Assembly: GCA_964581825.1 (NCBI GenBank)
Contig: CAZORB010000110.1
Location: 1 to 15,412 of the forward strand
DNA: 15,412 bases
Source: SYIM01 sp964581825
GTDB lineage: Bacteria; Pseudomonadota; Gammaproteobacteria; Burkholderiales; Burkholderiaceae_E
Direction: 5' to 3'
Below are positions 7,463-13,898 of this stretch, in pieces (position 1 is the first letter of the stretch; each line of letters begins with the position of its first letter). Position numbers and translations under genes: made by a program. The notes under the pieces were generated by a model that ran no database searches, was not told the origin of the DNA, and saw only the letters and a program-made list of their open reading frames with translations.

Positions 7463-7885
7463 ATGAAAACAAGCGTCAGTTGGACTGGTCCCGGCGGCAT
7501 GAGTTTTGTGGCCGAAACGGGTAGCGGGCATGCGGTGCTGATGGACGGCGCCGTAGAAGGTGGCGGCCGCAACTTGGCGCCACGGCCCATGGAAATGGTG
7601 CTGCTTGGCACCGGCGGCTGTACGGCCTACGACGTGGTCGTCATCCTGAAAAAAAGCGGCATCGATGTGCGCGGCTGCGAAGTGCGGCTGGAAGCGGTCA
7701 GGGCTGAAACAGATCCCAAGGTATTCACCCGCATCCACTTCCATTTTGTGGTGCGCGGCAAGGGCGTCAAAGCCAATATTGTCGAGCGCGCCATCAAGCT
7801 GTCACACGACAAATACTGCTCCGCCTCTGCCATGCTGGCTCACACGGCAGAAATAAGCACCAGCTGGGAAGTAGTCGAAGACTAG
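7463..7885 (+). CDS. OsmC family protein, YhfA-like
   Basis: Small cytoplasmic member of the OsmC/Ohr fold. True Ohr and OsmC reduce organic hydroperoxides through two cysteines; the YhfA branch has no firmly established substrate. From ATG 7463 (GGAG 8 nt upstream) the protein has 140 residues. It has both cysteines expected for the fold, Cys53 in GTGGCTAYDVV and Cys119 in HDKYCSASAML. The stretches SGHAVLMDGA and PRPMEMVLLGTGGC closely resemble E. coli YhfA as I remember it, which favours that subfamily. It converges with coq7. A longer upstream reading from 7346 is possible, but it lacks a ribosome site and family-like sequence. Confidence 0.9.
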   Translation: MKTSVSWTGPGGMSFVAETGSGHAVLMDGAVEGGGRNLAPRPMEMVLLGTGGCTAYDVVVILKKSGIDVRGCEVRLEAVRAETDPKVFTRIHFHFVVRGKGVKANIVERAIKLSHDKYCSASAMLAHTAEISTSWEVVED

Positions 7886-7913
7886 CCCGCAGCCCGCCTT
7901 CTGCCCGCGGGTC

Positions 7914-8561
7914 TCAAATCCTGTGTGCGACCGTTGTCATCACTTTCGCACTGGCGCGCATAGCTTGCCGGACGGCGGCCGGCAACTCGGCCCCGCCCAG
8001 GTCGCGCGCGCGGCGGGCGTGAGTCATCTCATCGCGCTGCATGGCTTCCACAATTTGCCTGGATCGCGTGTCGGCTGGCGGAAGCTGCTCTAGATGTGAG
8101 CCCAGATGGGCTTCCACCTGGCGTTCGGTTTCCGCCATAAACCCAAGACTCCAGCGATCACCAGCCCGACCTGCTGCCAGCCCCATTGCTAGCGAGCCCG
8201 CGTACCAGAGCGGATTCAAAAGCGACGGCGAGGCGCCCAGCTCGTCCAACCGCGCACGCGTCCAGGCCAGGTGATCGGACTCTTCGCGTGCCGCATGAAG
8301 AAACGCCTCTCTCAGGCGCGGGTCCGACGTACTGGCAGCCTGGCCCTCATAGAGCGCCTGCGCGCAGATTTCACCCACATGGTTCACGCGCATCAGCGCG
8401 CCCGAGAGACGCCGCTCGGCCTCGCTGAGCTCGATCTCCTGCGCTGCCCCGGCACCGGGAGTGGGCCGCCCCGCGGGCACCGAGTCGGTGAGTGTGGCAA
8501 GCGCGCGACACGCCCCCGCGAGCAGATTGTCCAGAACAGAAAAGCGACGAAGCGAGTCCAT
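7914..8561 (-). CDS. coq7: 3-demethoxyubiquinol 3-hydroxylase (Coq7)
   Basis: Di-iron monooxygenase that hydroxylates the demethoxy-ubiquinol ring late in ubiquinone synthesis. It takes the place of the flavin enzyme UbiF in many beta- and gammaproteobacteria and acts at the inner membrane. The 215-residue product has the ferritin-like ligand set: Glu64 (NHVGEICAQALYEGQ), Glu94 and His97 (REESDH), Glu150 (QVEAHL), and Glu178 with His181 (RDEMTHA). The hydrophobic stretch around 119-131 (WYAGSLAMGLAAG) fits the membrane-dipping helix of the family. The ATG at 8561 has GGAAG about 9 nt upstream. It converges with the OsmC gene over 28 nt. Confidence 0.95.
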   Translation of the reverse strand: MDSLRRFSVLDNLLAGACRALATLTDSVPAGRPTPGAGAAQEIELSEAERRLSGALMRVNHVGEICAQALYEGQAASTSDPRLREAFLHAAREESDHLAWTRARLDELGASPSLLNPLWYAGSLAMGLAAGRAGDRWSLGFMAETERQVEAHLGSHLEQLPPADTRSRQIVEAMQRDEMTHARRARDLGGAELPAAVRQAMRASAKVMTTVAHRI

Positions 8562-8855
8562 GTTGTAAAGCTTCCGTTAGCCTGGGCAAGCGAGCCCACC
8601 ATCAACGACACACGTCGCCATTAAACCACCTGTCTGCCACCGATCAACCAGCCACCGCCGCGGACGGTGCAGCCGCCAGGTGTTGCACAGCTGCAACGTC
8701 TGTGCCCCTAAACGGCTGCTTTTCTTTGCGCCCCCCGCCGCGCTCTGTTCAAATACGCCACAACTTCCCGTCAGGAGGTTGGCACGGGTGCCGTCGGTTT
8801 AAGCCAGCGTCCCCGAGGTCTAAAGAGACTTGTACAACTCTTCAAGAGGCATGCA
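8562..8855. promoter_or_regulatory. Divergent coq7/porin intergenic region with inverted repeats
   Basis: No gene is seen. It should hold the promoters of coq7 (minus) and the porin (plus), although I found no consensus pair on either strand. Two inverted repeats stand out. GTTGCA-CAGC-TGCAAC at 8682-8697 lies about 160 bp before the porin start. An imperfect gapless palindrome around TTGTACAA at 8826-8841 (7 of 8 pairs) lies just upstream of the porin ribosome site. Either may be a regulator site; neither is matched to a known one. Confidence 0.4.
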
Positions 8856-10061
8856 ATGAAAAAATCACTTATCGCGCTGGCAGTGCTCGGCACTTCCTTC
8901 GCAGCGTCCGCCCAAGTGACCCTGAGCGGCCGTGCAGCTATGGAAGTCGGCAACTGGCAGGCCACCGGCTCCACCGCGGGCGCAGCTTCCGATTTCCGTG
9001 ACCGTACCCGCGTGGCCGACGTCGGCTCGCGCGTTATCCTCAGCGTCAACGAAGACCTAGGCGGCGGTTTGCGTGCCTTCGTGATGTGCGAAACCGGCAT
9101 CAATATCGACAACGGCAGCTCCACCGGCCAGGCCAACACCAACAACGCCAACACCACCACCTGGTGCTCGCGTGAAGGTCACGCCGGTATCGGCAACCGC
9201 ACCGCTGAAGTTCGTCTTGGCCGCCAGAACGTGTGGTGGACCCAGGGTCCGATCAACGTGACCGGCGCCCGTTGGCACTCCGGAGACTCCGTCACCGACC
9301 TGATCACCGGCGGTATCGGTCAGTACACCGTCCGCGGCGAGAACATGATCATGCTGGTTGCTGGTCCTGGCACCGGCGCGTGGGCGGGTTCGAATGTGTA
9401 CATGGGCTTCATGGGCGCCAGCGGACACATCAACCAGCTCACCACCACGCAACTCGGCGCTGGCCAAGACAACGGCGAGTCCGTTGGCGCGAACAACAGC
9501 TCCAAGGGCAAGTATCAGGGCCTGAAAGTAGCCTACTCGCAGGGCGCGCTCGTCGGCTCGTTTGACATGCAAACGTCAGACACCGGCGTCCAGACCCCCG
9601 CAACGACCGTCACGGCCGCCCGCACTGAGCGTTCCGCATGGAAACTTGGCGCTGGCTACCGTTACTCCGGCACCAAGTCGCAAAACATCATCTCGATTCA
9701 GTACGTCGAGCGTGAGCGCACGGTTACTACCTCTGGCGTTGGCGTCAAGGGCAAAGAGAGCCTGATCGCTCTGGTTGGTCAGTATCAACTGACCGGCGGC
9801 TGGATGCTGAATGGTACCTACGGTCGTGCGTCAGATCGTAAGGACAACAACGTTACCGTTGCTGACTCCGGTGCCAACTCCTACGGTCTTGGCGTCATCA
9901 AGACCCTGAGCAACCGTACGCACGCCATGTTCCAGTACCGCGTCATCGACAACGGTCGCGCTGGTGCGTATGGCTTCGCCGGCGGCAACTACCAGGGCGG
10001 TACCCCCGCTGCTGGCGCCGACAGCAAAGCCTGGGGCCTCGGCCTCGTGCACCTGTTCTAA
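8856..10061 (+). CDS. Gram-negative general porin (Burkholderiales type)
   Basis: Outer-membrane trimeric beta-barrel for diffusion of small hydrophilic solutes. The 401-residue precursor opens with a signal peptide (MKKSLIALAVLGTSFAASA, probable cleavage after residue 19) and mature QVTLSG. It shows the usual early LSVNEDLGGGLRA strand-turn, LGRQNVW, and ends VHLF with the terminal phenylalanine needed for barrel assembly. AGAGG 6 nt before the ATG is a good ribosome site. An out-of-frame ATG-CAA-TGA overlaps the start. Unusual for this family, the protein has two cysteines, Cys78 and Cys104, 26 residues apart in the early extracellular-loop region; they could form a disulfide. Asn, Gly and Thr are abundant, as in porin loops. 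A perfect terminator follows, so the gene is probably monocistronic. Confidence 0.95.
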   Translation: MKKSLIALAVLGTSFAASAQVTLSGRAAMEVGNWQATGSTAGAASDFRDRTRVADVGSRVILSVNEDLGGGLRAFVMCETGINIDNGSSTGQANTNNANTTTWCSREGHAGIGNRTAEVRLGRQNVWWTQGPINVTGARWHSGDSVTDLITGGIGQYTVRGENMIMLVAGPGTGAWAGSNVYMGFMGASGHINQLTTTQLGAGQDNGESVGANNSSKGKYQGLKVAYSQGALVGSFDMQTSDTGVQTPATTVTAARTERSAWKLGAGYRYSGTKSQNIISIQYVERERTVTTSGVGVKGKESLIALVGQYQLTGGWMLNGTYGRASDRKDNNVTVADSGANSYGLGVIKTLSNRTHAMFQYRVIDNGRAGAYGFAGGNYQGGTPAAGADSKAWGLGLVHLF

Positions 10062-10098
10062 TCGAGTTCAGCGCAAGCTGACTCTCGTTTGAACGGAG

Positions 10099-10127
10099 CC
10101 GCCCTGTTCGCAGGGCGGTTTTTTTTT
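10099..10127 (+). terminator. Rho-independent terminator of the porin gene
   Basis: An 8-bp perfect stem, CCGCCCTG (10099-10106) and CAGGGCGG (10111-10118), closes a UUCG tetraloop and is followed by nine Ts (10119-10127). It lies 37 nt after the porin stop codon. It is on the plus strand and also isolates the MarR gene from porin read-through. Confidence 0.97.
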
Positions 10128-10195
10128 CGCCTGTGACGCATCTCGGACCGTCCAGTACTTCAAGTCCGAATCATTCAGGCTTAAACTTTCCCGCG

Positions 10196-10777
10196 ATGAT
10201 GAACAAGCGGGAAGACACCAGGGCGCTCTCCGCGCCGTTGGACCAGGAAAGCCGGGTGGTGGCGCGCGACCATACCGCGCTCAAGCTCTGGCTTCGTCTG
10301 CTTACCTGCACCACGCTCATTGAGGCCTCGGTCAGCCAGCGCCTCAGGCGCGGCTTCGGGTCCACCCTACCCCGCTTCGATCTGCTTGCTCAACTTGACC
10401 GCGCCCCTGAGGGCTTACGGATGAGCGAGCTCTCTCGCCGGCTCATGGTGACCGGGGGCAACATCACTGGGCTTGCAGACCAGCTCGAGCATGAGGGTCT
10501 ATTGGTTCGCGAAGCTGTGCCGGGTGATCGCCGCGCGATTCGACTCAAGCTCACGCCCGAAGGTAAAACACGCTTCGCCGAGATGGCAAGTGAACATGAA
10601 ACCTGGGTCGTGGCATTGCTGTCCTCGCTTAGCCAGTCGGAGCAACGGTCGCTTCGAGACTTGCTCGGCAAACTGAAAACAGGGCTTCACGCAGAGGGCT
10701 CGTCCACAGGTGCTGCCGCAGCCTCGACACGCGCCACGCTTTCACCTGATTCCCATCCGAACCGTTCCGGAGACTGA
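10196..10777 (+). CDS. MarR family transcriptional regulator
   Basis: Dimeric winged-helix repressor, probably responding to an aromatic acid or its CoA thioester and controlling the ligase operon that follows. That role is inferred from position. In the 193-residue form, the winged helix spans about 60-120: LPRFDLLAQLDRAPEGLRMSELSRRL, then recognition-helix-like VTGGNITGLADQLE, then the MarR wing with VPGDRRAIRLKLT (the conserved D-R). The C-terminal tail of about 35 residues is Ala/Ser-rich and probably disordered. The start is uncertain. ATG 10196 is followed at once by ATG 10199, and neither has a clear Shine-Dalgarno. An in-frame GTG at 10133 would begin 6 nt after the terminator, leaving no room for a promoter, so I reject it. 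The stop lies one base before the ligase ATG. Confidence 0.9.
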   Translation: MMNKREDTRALSAPLDQESRVVARDHTALKLWLRLLTCTTLIEASVSQRLRRGFGSTLPRFDLLAQLDRAPEGLRMSELSRRLMVTGGNITGLADQLEHEGLLVREAVPGDRRAIRLKLTPEGKTRFAEMASEHETWVVALLSSLSQSEQRSLRDLLGKLKTGLHAEGSSTGAAAASTRATLSPDSHPNRSGD

Positions 10778-10778
10778 C

Positions 10779-12349
10779 ATGCCTCGTTCGGCTCACGTCG
10801 ACACCTTCGCACGTGAAAACCTGCCACCGCGTTCGCAGTGGCCAGACTTTCTCGAGTCGCCCGATACACGCTATCCCGCACGAATGAACGCAGCGGTCGA
10901 ATTGCTCGATGCAATGATCGCGAAGGGACACGGCGACTCAATTGCCCTCATCAATGACCAGGGGCGTTGCACGTGGTGGCAGCTGTGTGCTCAGGTCGAT
11001 CGAATCGCCCACGTACTCACCGGCCAGATGGGTCTGGTGCCAGGTAACCGTGTGCTGCTTCGCGGTGGCAACAATCCGATGATGGCAGCCTGTTGGCTCG
11101 CCACGATCAAGGCTGGGCTTATCGCCGTGGCCACGATGCCGCTACTGCGCGCGGCGGAACTGAAGCAGATCGCAGAGAAGGCGCAGATCAATGCAGTGCT
11201 CTGCGACCTGAAGCTTCGCGAAGAGGTCGACCTGGGGGCCCGCGACTGCACGCGGCTGCAGGATGCGCGGTTTTTCAACGATGGCAGCGGTGCTTCCGAT
11301 GCGCTCGAAACTTATTTTCCCAAGGTTGACTCACCGTTTCCTGCCTGCAACACGGCCTCCGACGATGTCGCGCTGATTGCCTTCACCTCGGGCACCACAG
11401 GTCAGCCCAAAGGCACGATGCATTTCCACCGCGACGTGATCGCGATGTGCGATCTGTTCCCGCGCCATGTGCTGAAGCCCCGCGCAACCGATATTTTTTG
11501 CGGTACACCGCCGCTTGCGTTCACGTTTGGGCTGGGCGGGATGCTGTGCTTTCCGATGCGGGTGGGCGCAGCCACACTGCTGCTTGAGGGGCTGACGCCC
11601 GAGAAGCTGCTTGCTGCAATCGAGCGCCACCGCGCCACGGTGGTGTTCACTGCACCCACGTTCTACCGACAGATGGCGCCGCTCCTCGGTCGGTTCGATC
11701 TGAAATCACTCCGCGCCAGCGTGTCTGCCGGCGAGGCGTTGCCTGACGCCACTCGCCAGCTTTGGAAAGAGGCCAGCGGCCTGGAAATGATTGACGGCAT
11801 CGGCTCCACCGAGATGATTCATATCTTCATCTCATCTGCTGGCTCGCAGGTGCGGCCAGGCGCCATCGGCAAGGTGGTGCCGGGTTATGAAGCGCGCATC
11901 GTTGACGAGAACATGAACACCCTGCCGCCCAACACGGTGGGGAAGCTTGCGGTGCGCGGCCCCACCGGCTGCCGTTATCTGGCCGACCCGCGGCAGGCGC
12001 AGTATGTGCGCGATGGCTGGAACCTGCCCGGCGACACATTCATGGTCGATGAAGACGGCTATTTTCACTACCAGGCGCGCTCGGACGACATGATCATTTC
12101 GGCCGGCTACAACATTGCCGGCCCGGAAGTTGAGTCGGTGCTGCTGGCGCATGAGGCCGTGGCCGAGTGCGGCGTGGTGGGTGCACCGGATCCCGAGCGC
12201 GGCCAGATCGTGCGCGCCTTTGTGGTGGCACGCCCGGGCATGATCGAGCGTCATGGCGGCGAGCAGGCGCTGGCTCGCGTGCTGCAGGACTATGTGAAAG
12301 CCACCATCGCCCCCTACAAATATCCGCGGTCGATCGTGTTTCGCGACAG
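10779..12349 (+). CDS. Benzoate/2-aminobenzoate-CoA ligase, 3' end lost in gap
   Basis: ATP-dependent acyl-CoA synthetase (ANL superfamily) that activates an aromatic carboxylate to its CoA thioester, the entry step of CoA-dependent aromatic degradation. 523 residues are visible. The opening AHVDTFARENLPP is what I remember from 2-aminobenzoate (anthranilate)-CoA ligases, so that substrate is favoured over benzoate. The core motifs are FTSGTTGQPKGTMH (202-215), DGIGSTE (339-345), GDT (418-420) and YQARSDDMIISAGYNI (431-446). The catalytic A10 lysine (TGK) and about 25 final residues fall in the N run. ATG 10779 has CGGAG 7 nt upstream and starts one base after the MarR stop, so the genes are translationally coupled. 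Downstream pathway genes are not visible. Confidence 0.9.
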
Positions 12350-12449
12350 NNNNNNNNNNNNNNNNNNNNNNNNNNNNNNNNNNNNNNNNNNNNNNNNNNN
12401 NNNNNNNNNNNNNNNNNNNNNNNNNNNNNNNNNNNNNNNNNNNNNNNNN
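12350..12449. other. Assembly gap, exactly 100 N
   Basis: A run of exactly 100 Ns is the usual placeholder for a gap of unknown size. The ligase lacks about 75 nt of its 3' end and the regulator after the gap lacks probably 180 nt or more of its 5' end, so the true distance is almost certainly greater than 100. Confidence 0.97.
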
Positions 12450-12751
12450 CATCTGTGACGCTTGGAGCCTGCCTCGAGGTGCTCACCGCGCTCAACCTAC
12501 AGGTGTCCGTCGCGCCGGTCACCGGCCCTGAAGCAGAGTCGGAGAGGCCGCTTCGACAAACGGGGGCACCCGACATGATCCAGCTTGCGGACTATCCTCA
12601 GTTGCGCGAATTGGCATGGCATGTCCGCGGGCTTGAAAGCCTCACCGCCAATGAAGCCGCCGGGATTTACCGCCGCAACGAACGTCACATCGACACCAAC
12701 AGGCTTACCGAGCGCGAGCGTGATTTGATCCGCGTGCTTACCGGCGCGTAG
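12450..12751 (+). CDS. XRE/HipB-like antitoxin, 5' end lost in gap
   Basis: The frame is open from the gap to TAG at 12751. The first visible residues, SVTLGACLEVLTALNLQVSV, resemble the end of XRE regulators of the HipB type, where a T-L-x-x-x-x-x-L-x-x-L-x-L helix and a strand follow the DNA-binding helices. The helix-turn-helix itself would be in the gap. After a short Pro/Glu-rich linker comes a separate segment of about 58 residues beginning MIQLADYPQLRELAWH and ending in a basic-acidic helix (LTERERDLIRVLTGA). I have seen similar tails on regulators beside nucleotidyltransferase toxins, but I cannot name the family. An internal ATG (12575, with GGGGG about 9 nt upstream) could instead start a separate small protein. 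The AbiEii-type gene follows after 14 nt, so this is its likely antitoxin. Confidence 0.6.
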
Positions 12752-12765
12752 TCTGCGGAATCCCT

Positions 12766-13479
12766 ATGTTCACGCGCGAACGTCATCAGCAGATTGCGGC
12801 CCTTCTCAGCGCGTTAGACGCTGACCTGTTGCGCGGCCATCGTTGCCTGTTCGGTGGCGGCACGGCAATCGCTCTGCGCTTTGGAGAGTTCAGAGAATCG
12901 GTCGATGTCGATTTCCTGGTGAGCGATCAGCCGGGCTATCGCGATCTGCGTCAGAAAATGACGGGTCCGGATGGGTTCAAGTCGATTCTCGCCCCTGGCA
13001 GGCAGTCGGACGTCTCCCTTGCATCCGACCTGCTGACGGATCAGTACGGAATCCGAGCACGACTTCAGGTCAACGACCTTCCGATCAAGTTCGAGATCGT
13101 GTTCGAGGGGCGGCTATCCCTTGAAGATCCGCAGGAAACCGATACGGTATGCGGGATCAGCTGCCTGACCCTGCGCGACATGATCGCTTCCAAGCTGCTC
13201 GCCAACTCAGACCGCTACGGCGACGACTCGACTTTCAGCCGCGACCTGATCGACCTCGCCTTGATTCCGTGTAAGGCGCAGGACTTCCGTGCGGCGCTCG
13301 CGCGCGCCGAGGCTGCGTACGGGAGCGCCATTAAGCGTGATCTCCTGCGCGCTATCGCAAAGGTTGCGTCACAGCCGAGCTGGCTCGACCGTTGTATCTC
13401 CGCGATGGCGATCTCAACACCGCGAGCCCTGCTGTGGCAGCGCATCCGGGCTCTCCAGCGGCGGCTGCCTGCCGCTTAA
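12766..13479 (+). CDS. AbiEii/AbiGii-type nucleotidyltransferase (putative toxin)
   Basis: Nucleotidyltransferase-fold protein of the family that supplies the toxin in AbiE and MenAT type toxin-antitoxin or phage-abortive systems. Studied members bind GTP or modify tRNA 3' ends. The 237-residue sequence has the fold's signature: FGGGTAIALR (29-38) then SVDVDF, with Asp47 and Asp49 as metal ligands. A later KFEIVFE (108-114) may supply the third acidic position. LRDMIASKLLANSDR (Lys143) and SRDLIDLAL (158-166) match the Lys and Asp motifs III/IV of AbiEii as I remember them. All key residues are present, so it looks intact. It lies 14 nt behind a HipB-like regulator rather than an AbiEi-type gene, an alternative pairing. 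The target is unknown. Confidence 0.85.
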   Translation: MFTRERHQQIAALLSALDADLLRGHRCLFGGGTAIALRFGEFRESVDVDFLVSDQPGYRDLRQKMTGPDGFKSILAPGRQSDVSLASDLLTDQYGIRARLQVNDLPIKFEIVFEGRLSLEDPQETDTVCGISCLTLRDMIASKLLANSDRYGDDSTFSRDLIDLALIPCKAQDFRAALARAEAAYGSAIKRDLLRAIAKVASQPSWLDRCISAMAISTPRALLWQRIRALQRRLPAA

Positions 13480-13513
13480 GCTGAGCAGCGGCTGCGCATA
13501 CCGTTTAGCCACC

Positions 13514-13531
13514 TATAAAAGTGGTTTTATA
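13514..13531. promoter_or_regulatory. 18-bp inverted repeat, probable HipB operator
   Basis: TATAAAA-GTGG-TTTTATA has perfect 7-bp arms around a 4-bp centre, in AT-rich DNA within a GC-rich genome. Its right arm overlaps the predicted -35 box of hipBA. A second TTTATA lies at 13547-13552, 21 bp (about two helical turns) from the first at 13526-13531, as if a further half-site existed. Autorepression by HipB is inferred from known hipBA loci. Confidence 0.7.
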
Positions 13532-13554
13532 ATCTTTAGGGATTCATTTATAGT
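13526..13554 (+). promoter_or_regulatory. Predicted hipBA promoter, possibly giving leaderless mRNA
   Basis: TTTATA (13526-13531, 4 of 6 to the -35 consensus), a 17-bp spacer, then TATAGT (13549-13554, 5 of 6 to the -10). Initiation about 7 nt downstream falls at 13561-13562, one or two bases before the hipB ATG at 13563. hipB has no Shine-Dalgarno, which agrees with leaderless translation. Confidence 0.6.
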
Positions 13555-13562
13555 GTGTCTCA

Positions 13563-13898
13563 ATGAAACGCGTCGCTCCGCCCCCGCTACCGGTCTCACG
13601 CTGCCTTGCGCGGCTTGGTGAGGGTATTTCCCTGGCACGCCGCCGCCGTCATCTTACGCAGCAGGATCTGGCTGCCAGGATCGGGTCATCGGCCAACACG
13701 GTTCGTCGGATGGAGGCGGGGCACCCTGGAATCGCGATGGTTCTTTTCGCGCGAGCGTTACAGGTCTTTGGCGAGCTCGACAAGCTCGAGCAGATCCTTG
13801 ATACATCCCAGGATACCGTGGGGCTCGTCCTGATGGACGCACAGCTGCCGCAACGCATTCGGAAGTCTCGCAGCACGCCCGAGTCTGGAGGTTTTTGA
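13563..13898 (+). CDS. hipB: HipB-like XRE antitoxin
   Basis: DNA-binding antitoxin that should bind and restrain the HipA kinase encoded next and repress the operon. The 111-residue protein has an XRE helix-turn-helix at about 20-55 (ISLARRRRHLTQQDLAARIGSSANTVRRMEAG), followed by a dimerisation helix (VLFARALQVFGELDKLEQIL) and a polar tail of about 25 residues rich in Ser, Arg and Gly that is probably flexible. The ATG has no Shine-Dalgarno, but the predicted promoter places the transcript start almost on it. Its stop overlaps the hipA start by one base (TGATG), so the genes are coupled and made in fixed ratio. Helix-turn-helix and family call are secure; HipB identity rests on the partner. 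Confidence 0.88.
   Translation: MKRVAPPPLPVSRCLARLGEGISLARRRRHLTQQDLAARIGSSANTVRRMEAGHPGIAMVLFARALQVFGELDKLEQILDTSQDTVGLVLMDAQLPQRIRKSRSTPESGGF

Noticed and set aside
7886..7913. Hairpin CCCGC/GCGGG between the convergent OsmC and coq7 genes as a bidirectional terminator
   Set aside because: The loop is long and neither side has a T-run.
9057..9572. 171-codon minus-strand open frame opposite the porin
   Set aside because: Gly/Val/Ala-rich antisense shadow of the porin, caused by its strong codon bias; no ribosome site or motif.
10710..10778. Upstream start for the ligase inside the MarR gene
   Set aside because: ATG 10779 has a good Shine-Dalgarno and begins family-like sequence; the extra upstream residues do not resemble the family.
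12094..12576. Open frames that read through the N run on both strands
   Set aside because: Ns translate as unknown residues and hide stops, so continuity across the gap is artificial. The ligase and the regulator are treated as separate partial genes.
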